DNA of 57,832 bases, taken from assembly GCA_902615975.1 (NCBI GenBank), contig CACMRC010000003.1:1-57832 (forward strand). The letters are read 5' to 3'. This document shows, one piece after another, positions 42,846-52,358 of this stretch. This DNA comes from an uncultured Pelagibacteraceae bacterium. GTDB taxonomy: Bacteria > Pseudomonadota > Alphaproteobacteria > Pelagibacterales > Pelagibacteraceae. A program made the position numbers and the translations under genes. Below the pieces are notes generated by a model that was not told the DNA's origin, ran no database searches, and saw nothing but the letters and a program-made list of their open reading frames with translations. Every line of letters begins with the position of its first letter. The stretch's first letter is position 1.

Positions 42846-44183
42846 TTAAATATTAGCTAATTTATGTTTAATATAATATTTGACATAAAAAAGTAACATC
42901 AATGATATCAACCATTGAAAGATAGCCCAAATATAAAAAAAAGTTTTAAAATCTGCATTTAAATACTTTGCAATGTAAAAGGATAAAACTGGTACTATAA
43001 CATTTCTGGCAATATTATTAACCATGGCTTTTTCAGATTTTTTTAAAGCCATAAAAAATCCATTTGATAAGAAAAATATTGGATAAGCAGGTAAAATAAA
43101 TGCTGAAATCTTAAGGTACATCGAGCCATACATAATTACCTCTGGGTTTGAAGAAAAGAATTTAGGAACAATGTCAGCACTTATAAAAATAACTACACCA
43201 GCGATTAACATTATAAATAGACCGTATTTTATTGAGGTAAAATAGGATTGCTCCACTCTATCGTAATATTTTGCACCAATATTTTGCGCTATTATAGAAA
43301 TTATTGCTGTATTGATTCCTAATATTGGTAACAGAACTACTTGCTCAATTCTTGTGGCAGATCCATAACCTGCTACAGCATACTCACCAAATAACCCAAC
43401 ATATGTAAAAACGATTGTTGCAGCAATAGAATACCCTAATATTGCAATTGTAATTGGCATTGATTGAAAAAAAATATTTTTTAAGAAAAAAAATTTAGCT
43501 TTGAAATGGTCTAAAGTTATTTGTTTAATTCTTTGATTATTCAATATTTTTATCAAAATAACCAACAAAGATACAAATTGAGCAATTAAAGTTGCTATCC
43601 CAATACCAGTTATTCCTAATGGTGGTATAAATAAAAAACCAAATATAAAAATTGGATTTAAAATAATGTTTAAGAAAAAAGAAAATATTAGAACATTTCT
43701 GTAAGTTTTAGTATCTCCTTCTGCGTGTAAGAATGAATTTAATGCTACTACTAAAATAAATAATATCGTACCTAAAAAAATTACATTTATATATTCAAGT
43801 CCAAGAATTGTTACTTCTTGAGAGGAATTCATTAATAAGAATATCTTTTCACCAAAAGCAAATCCTAAAATAGATACAACTATTGAGATTATAATCGAAT
43901 AAATGATTACATTTCCAAAATAACTTAAAACATTTTTTTCGTTTTTTTCTCCTATACTACTGCCAATCAATGATGTTCCTGCTACGGTAACTCCAATGGA
44001 TGTCGCAATAATCAAAAAATATATCGGAAAAGACTTGCTCAAAGCTGATAAGGCTTCTGGCGAAATTTTTCCTGCATAAAAAGTATCTACGATTGTATAA
44101 AGTGTTTGGAATAAGGTTCCTACACTTGCTGGTACAGCAAGTTTTCTTACTAACAACGAAACTTCATCTTTTAATAAATTCAT
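42846..44183 (-). CDS. MATE-family efflux transporter
   Basis: A 445-residue protein with twelve predicted transmembrane helices in two six-helix halves, the multidrug and toxin extrusion fold. The first helix reads LAVPASVGTLFQTLYTIVDT, as in DinF/NorM relatives. The matching region in the second half is QSMPITIAILGYSIAATIVF. It exchanges organic cations or other metabolites for Na+ or H+; the substrate is not predictable. It is at the distal end of a minus-strand run headed by gatCAB, 14 bp after trhO. Confidence 0.9.
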   Translation of the reverse strand: MNLLKDEVSLLVRKLAVPASVGTLFQTLYTIVDTFYAGKISPEALSALSKSFPIYFLIIATSIGVTVAGTSLIGSSIGEKNEKNVLSYFGNVIIYSIIISIVVSILGFAFGEKIFLLMNSSQEVTILGLEYINVIFLGTILFILVVALNSFLHAEGDTKTYRNVLIFSFFLNIILNPIFIFGFLFIPPLGITGIGIATLIAQFVSLLVILIKILNNQRIKQITLDHFKAKFFFLKNIFFQSMPITIAILGYSIAATIVFTYVGLFGEYAVAGYGSATRIEQVVLLPILGINTAIISIIAQNIGAKYYDRVEQSYFTSIKYGLFIMLIAGVVIFISADIVPKFFSSNPEVIMYGSMYLKISAFILPAYPIFFLSNGFFMALKKSEKAMVNNIARNVIVPVLSFYIAKYLNADFKTFFYIWAIFQWLISLMLLFYVKYYIKHKLANI

Positions 44184-44197
44184 TAATTTAAGATTTG

Positions 44198-45103
44198 TTA
44201 ATACTCTTTTTGGAAGATATGTCTTTTTCCTGCTTCTTTAGCAAGATTAATTTGTTTTTGTCTCATCCTAAATCTTGATTTTTGATGATCTGTTAGATTG
44301 TCGTGACAATTTGGACATGAAACACCCTCTTCATATTTTTTTGATTTTTTGTCCTTACGAGATACAGGCTTCCTGCAACCGCTACACATTGAGTAAGAAC
44401 CAACTTTTAGACCATGTTTTAAACTAATCCTGTTATCAAAAACAAAGCATTCACCTTTCCATAAACTTTTTTTCTTATTTGTTTTTTTAAGATAATTTAA
44501 AATTCCACCATTTAACTGATAAATGTTATTAAACCCTTTATTCTCCAAATAAACAGATGCCTTTTCACAACGAATTCCACCAGTACAAAACATGGCAATA
44601 GGTTGATTTTTTTTTAATTTTTTTAGATATTTTGGAAAATCTCTAAAGTTATCAACATTAGGATTGATTGCTCCCTTAAATGTTCCAACATCGTACTCAA
44701 ATGGTTTTCTCGCATCTATAAGAACAGTATCATTTTCTTTAATCAGCTTATTCCATTTGATTGGATCTACATGACTATCTTTTTTCTTTATTCTTTTTTT
44801 TAAAGTTAAATTCATAGGAACAACTTCATTTTTAACTTTAACTTTAGGTTTGTGAAACGGTTGGAATAAACTTTTGGAGACATTACTGCTATTAAATTCT
44901 TTAAATTTAAGAGTTCTTTTTAAATTGTTAATTGTGAATTTAATGTCTGCAGCTTTACCAGAAATAGTTCCATTTACCCCTTCTTTAGAGATAATTATCG
45001 TACCTCTAATATTTTTCTTTTTTAAAGTTTCAAGCAAAACTTTTTGATTTTTCTTTAGATAAGAAATTTTGACAAATTTATAAAAACCAACTACTTCAAA
45101 CAT
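44198..45103 (-). CDS. trhO: tRNA uridine(34) hydroxylase TrhO (rhodanese family)
   Basis: A 301-residue YceA-type protein that, in E. coli and Bacillus, hydroxylates U34 of tRNA with prephenate-independent, oxygen-dependent chemistry (TrhO). An N-terminal acylphosphatase-like domain (ISKEGVNGTISGKAADI) precedes the rhodanese domain with the active Cys loop MFCTGGIRCEKASVYL. A C-terminal zinc-like cluster follows: CSGCRKPVS and GVSCPNCHDN. It overlaps the O-methyltransferase gene by one base. O-methylation of the 5-hydroxyuridine is done by other enzymes (CmoB, TrmR); TrmR is an O-methyltransferase, which makes its neighbour interesting. Confidence 0.93.
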   Translation of the reverse strand: MFEVVGFYKFVKISYLKKNQKVLLETLKKKNIRGTIIISKEGVNGTISGKAADIKFTINNLKRTLKFKEFNSSNVSKSLFQPFHKPKVKVKNEVVPMNLTLKKRIKKKDSHVDPIKWNKLIKENDTVLIDARKPFEYDVGTFKGAINPNVDNFRDFPKYLKKLKKNQPIAMFCTGGIRCEKASVYLENKGFNNIYQLNGGILNYLKKTNKKKSLWKGECFVFDNRISLKHGLKVGSYSMCSGCRKPVSRKDKKSKKYEEGVSCPNCHDNLTDHQKSRFRMRQKQINLAKEAGKRHIFQKEY

Positions 45104-45753
45104 TATAATTTTCTACAAACAGTCATACCATCACCAAGAGGAATTATTAACTTTTCAACCCTTGTATCCTTTGAGATATGACTATTAAACTCTTTAATAT
45201 TTTTAGTAAATTTATCATTATTGTTTTCATTCACAACTTCTCCATACCATAAAACATTATCAATGATTATTAGACCATTTTTGTTCAATAATTGTAAAGA
45301 ACGTTCATAGTATTCAATGTAATTCATTTTATCAGCATCAATAAAAACTAAATCAAACTTTTCATTTTTAATTTCATCTAAACTTTCTAAAGCAGGTTTA
45401 ATTAATGTTTTTATTTTATGATCTTGATTAGCTTTTTTAAAAAAATCTATTGCAACTTTATTAGTTTCTTCATTTTTATCTAAAGCAATTATTTTGCCGT
45501 CATCTGATAATGCCAAAGCCATAGATAACGTACTTAATCCTGTAAATGTACCTATCTCTAAAATTTTTTTGATATTTGAAATTTTTATAATTAAATACAG
45601 AAATTGACTTTGTGAAATTGATATTTGCATTCTTTTGATATCACCAAGAGAAGTGTTGTAATCAATTATTTCTTTTTGGACTGGATGTAAATTAAATCCA
45701 TGACTTAAAATATACTCTTGGAGTTCTTTAGTTATATTTAGGTCTGAACCCAT
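45103..45753 (-). CDS. Class I SAM-dependent O-methyltransferase (Methyltransf_3)
   Basis: A 216-residue methyltransferase of the catechol/caffeoyl-CoA type. Motif I is KILEIGTFTGLSTLSMALAL, the acidic loop is IIALDKNEETNKVA, and the metal-binding region is DLVFIDADKMNYIEYYERSL. NGLIIIDNVLWYGEVVNE and IPLGDGMTVCRKL close the domain. The Bacillus enzyme TrmR, which methylates 5-hydroxyuridine-34 of tRNA, belongs to this family. Since this gene runs straight into trhO (1 bp overlap), I propose TrmR function here. Other small-molecule substrates remain possible. Confidence 0.88.
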   Translation of the reverse strand: MGSDLNITKELQEYILSHGFNLHPVQKEIIDYNTSLGDIKRMQISISQSQFLYLIIKISNIKKILEIGTFTGLSTLSMALALSDDGKIIALDKNEETNKVAIDFFKKANQDHKIKTLIKPALESLDEIKNEKFDLVFIDADKMNYIEYYERSLQLLNKNGLIIIDNVLWYGEVVNENNNDKFTKNIKEFNSHISKDTRVEKLIIPLGDGMTVCRKL

Positions 45754-45758
45754 AAATT

Positions 45759-47222
45759 CTAAAGTTTTTTCTTTAAAATCTCATTAACTAATTGAGGATT
45801 TGCTTTTCCACCAGAAACTTTCATTACTTGACCTACAAAAAAACCAAATAATTTAACTTTACCTGATTTATATTCTGTAGCTTTGTCTCTGTTATCATCA
45901 ATAACCTTATCTATCAGTGCCTCAAGTGCTTTTGGATCACTCTCTTGTTTTAAACCTTTTTCTTCAACAATTTTCTGAGGATCTTTGTCACCTTCCATCA
46001 TTTGTTCGAAAACTGTTTTTGCAATTTTTCCAGAAATTGTTCCATCTTTAATTAAATTAATTAATTTTGATAAGTTGCCTGCGCTTATAGGGCTTTCAGT
46101 TATTTCTAAATTTTTTTCATTTAAGGCTGCAAATAATTCTCCAATTATCCAATTTGTTGCAAGTTTTACATCCGATTTCTTAATTACATTTTCAAAGTAA
46201 TTTGACGTTTCAATATCAGAAACTAAAATATTTGCTTCGTAAGGTGATAATTTGAATTTTTCTATAAACCTTTTTTTCTTTTCATCTGGTAGCTCTGGAA
46301 TTTCTGATTTTAAGTTTTCAATAAAATCATCTGAAACTTCTAATGGCAATAAGTCTGGATCTGGAAAATATCTATAATCATGAGCATCCTCTTTTGATCT
46401 CATTGATCTAGTTTCATTCTTTTTAGTATCAAAAAGTCTTGTTTCTTGATCAATAGTTTGACCATCCTCGATTAAATCAACTTGCCTGTTAGCCTCGTAT
46501 TCAATTGCCATCTGCATGAACTTTATTGAGTTAACATTTTTAATCTCACATCTAGTTCCAAACTCTTTTGAACCTTTTTTTCTAACAGATACATTTACAT
46601 CGGCTCTTAAAGATCCTTCCTGCATGTTTCCATCGCAGGTGCCTAAATATCTCATTATAGATCTTAATTTTTTAATATATGCATTTACTTCATCTGGGGA
46701 CCTTAGGTCAGGTTTACTTACAATTTCCATTAAAGCCACACCTGATCTATTTAAATCTACAAAAGTATTTTTAGGATCTAGATCATGAATGCTTTTACCT
46801 GCATCTTGCTCCAAGTGTAATCTTTCTATACCTACCTCTTTTTGACCATCTGGCATATCAAGTATTACTTTACCCTCACCTACGATTGGATCTTTGAATT
46901 GTGAGATTTGATATCCCTGAGGTAAGTCTGCATAAAAATAATTTTTTCTATCAAAGACAGATCTCTTATTGATTTTAGCTTTTAAACCAATTCCTGTTTT
47001 GATAGCTTGTTTTACGCAATACTCGTTTATTACCGGCAACATTCCTGGAAATGCTGCATCAACTAAACTTACTTGGGTATTTGGCTCAGCTCCAAATTTG
47101 GTCGCTGATGTTGAGAATAATTTTGACTCCGATGTAACTTGTGCATGAACCTCTAAACCGATGACAACTTCATATTGACTATCATGTCTATTAATTAGAT
47201 ATTCAGATTTGTTCTTACTCAC
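45759..47222 (-). CDS. gatB: Aspartyl/glutamyl-tRNA amidotransferase subunit B
   Basis: A 487-residue GatB, which phosphorylates and amidates misacylated Glu-tRNA(Gln) or Asp-tRNA(Asn). Seen are [87 protein letters not shown] (partly quoted), and the tRNA-binding tail domain GKAKxV-like ([15 protein letters not shown]) with [14 protein letters not shown] at the end. It overlaps gatA by 4 bp. Confidence 0.97.
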   Translation of the reverse strand: MSKNKSEYLINRHDSQYEVVIGLEVHAQVTSESKLFSTSATKFGAEPNTQVSLVDAAFPGMLPVINEYCVKQAIKTGIGLKAKINKRSVFDRKNYFYADLPQGYQISQFKDPIVGEGKVILDMPDGQKEVGIERLHLEQDAGKSIHDLDPKNTFVDLNRSGVALMEIVSKPDLRSPDEVNAYIKKLRSIMRYLGTCDGNMQEGSLRADVNVSVRKKGSKEFGTRCEIKNVNSIKFMQMAIEYEANRQVDLIEDGQTIDQETRLFDTKKNETRSMRSKEDAHDYRYFPDPDLLPLEVSDDFIENLKSEIPELPDEKKKRFIEKFKLSPYEANILVSDIETSNYFENVIKKSDVKLATNWIIGELFAALNEKNLEITESPISAGNLSKLINLIKDGTISGKIAKTVFEQMMEGDKDPQKIVEEKGLKQESDPKALEALIDKVIDDNRDKATEYKSGKVKLFGFFVGQVMKVSGGKANPQLVNEILKKKL

Positions 47223-48676
47223 TTAATCCACCAATCATTAATATTGTTTTTAAAATTAATTTTTTCTTCCATAGCATACGCAATGTTTAAAATATTTTGT
47301 TCATCAAAAGCTTTGCCGATTATCTGTAATCCTAATGGATATCCTTTAGCATCATGGCCTGCAGGTATAGAAATTCCAGGTAAACCTGCTAAATTTACAG
47401 GAACAGTAAAAATATCATTTAAATACATTGAAACCGGGTCATTTGTTTTTTCACCAATTTTAAAAGCTGAACTTGGAGTGGATGGAGTTAGAATTGCATC
47501 AACTTTTTTATAAGCATCGTCAAAATCATTTTTAATAAGTTTTCTTACCTTTTGTGCTTTAAGATAATAAGCATCATAATATCCTGAAGATAAAACATAA
47601 GTTCCAATCATTATTCTTCTTTGAACTTCAGCACCAAATCCTTCAGATCTTGTTTTTTCATACATATCAATAAGATTTTCCCCTTCTGCTCTAAAACCAT
47701 ATTTAACTCCGTCGTATCTAGCCAAATTAGATGAGGCCTCTGCTGGTGCTACTATGTAATAAGTTGGTAGTGCATAATTAGTATGAGGTAGAGATATATC
47801 GATAATCTCAGCACCACAATCTTTTGCATATTCAATACCTTTTTTCCACAGGTCTTCTATTTCTTTAGGCATGCCATCTACTCTATATTCTTTGGGTATT
47901 CCTATTTTTTTTCCTTTAATATCTTTTGTTAATTCTTTGCTGTACTCGTTTCTTTTAAAGTCTATTGATGTAGAATCTTTTTCGTCATAAGTGCTAATAA
48001 CTTCCTGCAACAATGCACAATCTTTAACATTTTGCGCCATTGGACCAGCTTGATCTAAAGATGATGCAAATGCTACAATTCCATATCTGGAGCAACTACC
48101 ATAAGTAGGTTTTAATCCAACAGTTCCTGTAAATGAAGCAGGCTGTCTTATAGATCCACCTGTATCTGTTCCAATAGTTATTGGCGTTAATTGTGCTGCT
48201 AAAGCAGAAGACGAACCACCTGAAGAACCTCCCGGAACTAAATTCTTATCAATTGGGTTTTGTACATTACCAAAAAAACTAGTTTCATTAGAAGAGCCCA
48301 TTGCAAATTCATCACAATTTAATTTCCCCATTAGGATAGCTCCCTCATTCCAAATGTTTTGTGTGACTGTTGACTCGTATGTTGGAACAAAGTTATTTAA
48401 AATCTTGCTACCTGCCGTAGTTCTTAAATCTCTTGTACAAAATAAATCTTTTACAGCCATTGGAATGCCAGGTAATTTCAGATCAAGATTAGGTTTTTCA
48501 TCAAATTTTTTTGCTTTATTTAAAGCATTTGTATAATCTTCAGTTATATATGCATTTAATTCTTTTGATTTTTCTGATCTTTCAACAAATGCTTTAGTAA
48601 CTTCACTTGAGGAAAGTTTTTTACTTTTTATATTTTCTACTAACTCAGATAATGATTGTTTAGTTATATCTGACAT
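47219..48676 (-). CDS. gatA: Aspartyl/glutamyl-tRNA amidotransferase subunit A
   Basis: A 485-residue amidase-signature protein that releases ammonia from glutamine for GatB. The Ser-cisSer-Lys triad can be seen: the Lys in [13 protein letters not shown], the serines in [20 protein letters not shown], and [25 protein letters not shown] [16 protein letters not shown] and [20 protein letters not shown] are also GatA-specific. It overlaps gatC by one base and gatB by four. Confidence 0.97.
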   Translation of the reverse strand: MSDITKQSLSELVENIKSKKLSSSEVTKAFVERSEKSKELNAYITEDYTNALNKAKKFDEKPNLDLKLPGIPMAVKDLFCTRDLRTTAGSKILNNFVPTYESTVTQNIWNEGAILMGKLNCDEFAMGSSNETSFFGNVQNPIDKNLVPGGSSGGSSSALAAQLTPITIGTDTGGSIRQPASFTGTVGLKPTYGSCSRYGIVAFASSLDQAGPMAQNVKDCALLQEVISTYDEKDSTSIDFKRNEYSKELTKDIKGKKIGIPKEYRVDGMPKEIEDLWKKGIEYAKDCGAEIIDISLPHTNYALPTYYIVAPAEASSNLARYDGVKYGFRAEGENLIDMYEKTRSEGFGAEVQRRIMIGTYVLSSGYYDAYYLKAQKVRKLIKNDFDDAYKKVDAILTPSTPSSAFKIGEKTNDPVSMYLNDIFTVPVNLAGLPGISIPAGHDAKGYPLGLQIIGKAFDEQNILNIAYAMEEKINFKNNINDWWIK

Positions 48677-48963
48677 TATTCAATTACCTTTGGTACTACA
48701 AAATAATCTTCATTTTCCTTAGGAGAATTTTTTATTACTTGATCTCTTAAGTTTTTACTTTTTACTTCATCTGATCTTAGTTTTAGAGTTGTTTCAGCAA
48801 CAGAAGTTAATGGTTCAACATTGTCAGTTTTTAATTCGTTAAGTTTTTCAATAAAATCGAAAATTGAATTTAAATCACCTGCAAGTTTCTCTGCTTTTTT
48901 CTCATCTACAGAAATTCTTGATAGTTTAGATATGTGCTTTATTGTTTTAAGATCGATGCTCAT
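48676..48963 (-). CDS. gatC: Aspartyl/glutamyl-tRNA amidotransferase subunit C
   Basis: A 95-residue belt subunit that holds GatA and GatB together. The start [20 protein letters not shown] and the end [20 protein letters not shown] are standard, with [20 protein letters not shown] between. I set the start at ATG 48963, which matches the family; the frame extends to 48993 with ten unrelated residues. It leads the run gatC-gatA-gatB-O-methyltransferase-trhO-MATE and diverges from ruvX across 50 bp. Confidence 0.95.
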   Translation of the reverse strand: MSIDLKTIKHISKLSRISVDEKKAEKLAGDLNSIFDFIEKLNELKTDNVEPLTSVAETTLKLRSDEVKSKNLRDQVIKNSPKENEDYFVVPKVIE

Positions 48964-49013
48964 ATGGTATTTAAATATGTCGCAAACTATCACTTAAGTT
49001 TAAAATATACAAT

Positions 49014-49469
49014 ATGATCACTATTGAAGAATTCAAAAAAAAACAGTCTGAAACCTGTAGATTGATTGGTTTAGATCTTGGTTCAAAAAGAATCGGTGTA
49101 TCAATTTGTGATGAAAAACAGTCAATAGCCACACCTTTTAAAACGATCAACAAAACCAATAATGATGATCTAATCAACGAATTAAAAAAAATAATAGAGG
49201 AATACAATATTAAAGGAATTATCATTGGATATCCAATTAACATGGATGGTACGTTAGGTCCTTCTGCTCAATCAGTAAGTGATGTGTCTAAAAATATAGA
49301 CAAAAATGTTAATATAGATGTTTGTCTTTGGGATGAAAGACTTTCAACTGTTGGGGCATTTAATCTATCTAGTCAGCTTGATGTTAATGTTTCTAGACGT
49401 GAAAAAAACATAGATCAAAATGCAGCTGCATTTATTCTTCAAGGAGCTATAGATTATTTAAATAATTAA
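49014..49469 (+). CDS. ruvX: Holliday junction resolvase-like protein RuvX (YqgF)
   Basis: A 151-residue RNase-H-fold nuclease, implicated in 16S rRNA 5'-end maturation and possibly junction resolution. Seen are RLIGLDLGSKRIGVSICDEK with the first catalytic Asp, IIGYPINMDGTLGPSAQSV, VCLWDERLSTVGAFNL with the second acidic pair, and the DQNAAAFILQGAIDYL end with the last Asp. It is the first gene of a plus-strand run into pyrB (42 bp to the chosen ATG). Confidence 0.93.
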   Translation: MITIEEFKKKQSETCRLIGLDLGSKRIGVSICDEKQSIATPFKTINKTNNDDLINELKKIIEEYNIKGIIIGYPINMDGTLGPSAQSVSDVSKNIDKNVNIDVCLWDERLSTVGAFNLSSQLDVNVSRREKNIDQNAAAFILQGAIDYLNN

Positions 49470-49511
49470 TCCTTGCCATTTAGGGGCTTTATAGCTATAG
49501 AGTTAATTTTA

Positions 49512-50453
49512 ATGGCAATTAAAACCAATAAAGCTATTAAAATCTCACAAAAACATCTGTTAGGTATCCAAGATTTATCAGTTAATGATATTAATTATAT
49601 CCTAGATGAGTCAGAAGCTTTCATAAAATTAAACCAGAGTAAAAATAAAAAAATTGATGTGTTAAGAGGCAAGACACAAATAAACTTATTCTTTGAGCCA
49701 TCAACTAGAACACAAAGCTCATTTGAACTTGCTGGAAAAAGACTTGGTGCGGATGTTATGTCAATGAATATGGGTAACTCTGCAATTAAGAAAGGTGAAA
49801 CTTTGATTGATACGGCCATGACCTTAAATGCAATGCATCCTGATATAATTGTGATCAGACATCAAGACTCTGGTGCTTGTAATCTATTATCTCAAAAAGT
49901 TAATTGTGTAGTTTTAAACGCTGGTGATGGTAGACGCGAACACCCTACCCAAGCATTATTAGATGCGTTAACAATTAGAAATCGAAAAAAAAAAATTCAG
50001 GGATTAAAAATAGCTATATGTGGAGATATACTTCATTCAAGAGTAGCTAGATCAAATATTTATCTTCTTACAATGTTAGGAGCAGAAGTTAATATAGTTG
50101 CACCATCCAATCTTATGCCAAAAGAAATTGAAAAGTTTGGTGTTAACACTTTTACTGATATGAAAAAGGGTCTCAAAGATTGTGATATTGTAATGATGCT
50201 TAGATTACAAAATGAAAGAATGACTAGTTCATATCTTTCATCGAATAGAGAATACTATGAATATTATGGATTAACACCAGATAAACTTGATCATGCAAAG
50301 TCAGATGCTTTAATTATGCATCCTGGTCCAATGAATAGAGGAATTGAAATTGATACAAGATTAGCTGATGACATAAACAAAAGTGTAATTAAAGAACAAG
50401 TTGAATTAGGTGTTGCTGTAAGGATGGCATGTTTAAAAATATTTTGTGAATAA
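49512..50453 (+). CDS. pyrB: Aspartate carbamoyltransferase catalytic subunit
   Basis: A 313-residue transcarbamoylase making carbamoyl-aspartate, the first pyrimidine-specific step. Visible are the carbamoyl-phosphate loop [72 protein letters not shown] and [14 protein letters not shown]. The start is taken as ATG 49512; the frame opens at TTG 49473 but that part does not match the family. It is followed immediately by a pseudo-dihydroorotase, which in Pseudomonas-type enzymes forms a dodecamer with PyrB. Confidence 0.96.
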   Translation: MAIKTNKAIKISQKHLLGIQDLSVNDINYILDESEAFIKLNQSKNKKIDVLRGKTQINLFFEPSTRTQSSFELAGKRLGADVMSMNMGNSAIKKGETLIDTAMTLNAMHPDIIVIRHQDSGACNLLSQKVNCVVLNAGDGRREHPTQALLDALTIRNRKKKIQGLKIAICGDILHSRVARSNIYLLTMLGAEVNIVAPSNLMPKEIEKFGVNTFTDMKKGLKDCDIVMMLRLQNERMTSSYLSSNREYYEYYGLTPDKLDHAKSDALIMHPGPMNRGIEIDTRLADDINKSVIKEQVELGVAVRMACLKIFCE

Positions 50454-51740
50454 ATGAAAAAACAATACTTTATAAATGCAAACATTATAGATCCTCATAA
50501 TTCCATAAATGAAAATGGTGGATTAATAATTGGAGAAAACGGAAAGATAGAAGCAATAGGAAAAAAGGTAAATACAAATAATTTACCAACTAGAGAAAAA
50601 CCTACTGACTTAAAAGGTAAATATATATTTCCTGGTATAGTGGATATGAGAGTTTTTGTAGGCGAGCCAGGATATGAATATAAAGAAAATTTTAGGACTT
50701 TAAGTAATGCAGCATTATCTGGAGGAGTAACTTCCGTCGTAACCATGCCTAATACAGATCCAATTATAGATAATGTATCAATTGTAGATTTTTTAAAAAG
50801 AAGAGGACGTGATAAGTCTAAAATAAATATTTTTCCTTGCGCTTCATTAACTCAAAACACTGATGGCACCAATATGACTGAATTTGGTTTACTGGCTAAA
50901 AAAGGAATTATTGCTTTTACTGACGGAGTAAAAACAATTCAAAATACTAGACTTATGTCTAGAATTATGAATTCAGCTAAAGATTTGGGATGTCTTATAA
51001 TGCAACATGCTGAAGATTACGATTTAGCTAAAAATGGAATGATTAATTCTGGTATTATTGCAACAAAACTAGGCTTATCAAGCATACCAGATATTGCTGA
51101 AAGAATTATAATTGAGAGAGATCTTACTCTCTTAGAAAAAACTAAATGTCGATATCACATATCTCAACTATCAGCAGGAAAATCTGTAGATATAATTAAG
51201 GAACGTAAACAAAACGTTAAATTTACTTGCGGTGTATCAATAAACAATCTTTCATTAAATGAAAATGATATTGGAGATTTTAGAACATTTTTAAAATTAT
51301 CACCTCCACTGAGAAGAGAAGAAGATCGAGAAGCTTTAGTTCAAGGATTAAAAGATAAAACTATTGATGTAATTGTTTCTGACCATAAACCTGAAGATGA
51401 AGAATCCAAAAGATTAACTTTTGCACAAGCTGCAACTGGTGCATCTGGTATTGAAACATTGTTATCCTTAAGTTTAGAATTATTTCATAATGGATCTGTA
51501 AAACTTGAAACTATAATTCAAGCTTTAACCTCTAACCCAGCAAAAATATTAAATATAAATAAAGGAAACCTGTCTATTGGTAATGATGCAGATTTTTGTA
51601 TAGTAGATATCAATAAACCATGGATTGTAAAAAAAGAAAATTTAATCTCTAAATCTAAAAATACTTCAATTGAAGATAAGAAACTTCAAGGAAAAGTAAC
51701 CAATACATTTGTAAAAGGTATAGAATTATTTAAAATATAA
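50454..51740 (+). CDS. pyrX: Dihydroorotase-like protein lacking metal-site histidines (PyrC', PyrX)
   Basis: A 428-residue amidohydrolase-fold protein clearly related to type I dihydroorotases (GKYIFPGIVDMRVFVGEPGY, GGVTSVVTMPNTDPIID, CRYHISQLSAGKSVDII, VSDHKPEDEESK). The zinc ligand motif, normally D-x-H-V-H-x-R-E-P-G, reads DMRVFVGEPG: both histidines and the Arg are lost. It is thus expected to be catalytically dead and to act as the structural partner of PyrB, as the Pseudomonas PyrC' does. Its ATG begins on the base after the pyrB stop. A genuine PyrC must be elsewhere. Confidence 0.9.
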   Translation: MKKQYFINANIIDPHNSINENGGLIIGENGKIEAIGKKVNTNNLPTREKPTDLKGKYIFPGIVDMRVFVGEPGYEYKENFRTLSNAALSGGVTSVVTMPNTDPIIDNVSIVDFLKRRGRDKSKINIFPCASLTQNTDGTNMTEFGLLAKKGIIAFTDGVKTIQNTRLMSRIMNSAKDLGCLIMQHAEDYDLAKNGMINSGIIATKLGLSSIPDIAERIIIERDLTLLEKTKCRYHISQLSAGKSVDIIKERKQNVKFTCGVSINNLSLNENDIGDFRTFLKLSPPLRREEDREALVQGLKDKTIDVIVSDHKPEDEESKRLTFAQAATGASGIETLLSLSLELFHNGSVKLETIIQALTSNPAKILNINKGNLSIGNDADFCIVDINKPWIVKKENLISKSKNTSIEDKKLQGKVTNTFVKGIELFKI

Positions 51741-51742
51741 AA

Positions 51743-52321
51743 ATGGAACTTTTTATAATAGGTATAATCTCATACCTAATGGGATCAATTCCTTTTGGAT
51801 TAATTTTAACCAAAGTATTTTTAAAAAAAGATATTAGAGAAATTGGTTCTGGTAATATTGGCGCAACAAATGCTTTAAGAACTGGTAATAAGTTAATTGG
51901 TTATTCAACACTAATACTTGATGTGTTAAAGGCAGTAATACCTGTTTTATACATTAAAATTAATTTTCCTGATGTAGTATATATATCGGCTTTATGCGCT
52001 TTTATAGGTCATGTGTTTCCAGTATGGTTAAAATTTAAAGGTGGCAAAGGTGTAGCGACATATGTTGGGATACTTTTTTCTTTAAATATTATTTTTGGTT
52101 TGGTGTTTGGTATTTGTTGGTTAATAATCTTTTTTATTTCTAAATATTCATCTTTATCTTCCTTGATAGGATCACTTTCTATACCGGTTTATATTTTATT
52201 TTTTGAGGGTTCAGAAAATGTATTTTTTTACGTAATAATGTTTATTTTAATATTTTTCACCCACAGAGAAAATATTAAACGCTTGAAAAATAAAGAAGAA
52301 ACTAAGACAAAAATTTATTAA
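51743..52321 (+). CDS. plsY: Acyl-phosphate glycerol-3-phosphate acyltransferase PlsY
   Basis: A 192-residue inner-membrane enzyme with about five transmembrane helices that transfers the acyl group from acyl-phosphate (made by PlsX) to glycerol-3-phosphate. The motifs are YLMGSIPFGLILTKVFLKKD, IREIGSGNIGATNALRTGNK, and HVFPVWLKFKGGKGVATYVG, with the glycine-rich active-site loop. FTHRENIKRLKNKEE ends it. It starts 2 bp after the pseudo-pyrC. dprA often follows plsY in relatives; here topA does, after 37 bp. Confidence 0.95.
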   Translation: MELFIIGIISYLMGSIPFGLILTKVFLKKDIREIGSGNIGATNALRTGNKLIGYSTLILDVLKAVIPVLYIKINFPDVVYISALCAFIGHVFPVWLKFKGGKGVATYVGILFSLNIIFGLVFGICWLIIFFISKYSSLSSLIGSLSIPVYILFFEGSENVFFYVIMFILIFFTHRENIKRLKNKEETKTKIY

Positions 52322-52330
52322 TTTGACTAT

Positions 52331-52351
52331 CAAACTCTTTTGAGTAGTTTG
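52331..52351 (+). terminator. Hairpin between plsY and topA (possible terminator or leader)
   Basis: CAAACT (52331-52336) pairs with AGTTTG (52346-52351). An alternative inner stem is ACTC/GAGT with a TTTT loop. A TTATTTT run follows and then the topA ATG. It could end some plsY transcripts or structure the topA leader. The stem is short and AT-rich. Confidence 0.3.
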
Positions 52352-52358
52352 TTATTTT

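Noticed and set aside
48971..49243. Minus-strand frame of 90 codons overlapping ruvX
   Set aside because: It is antisense to conserved RuvX motifs and has no independent support.
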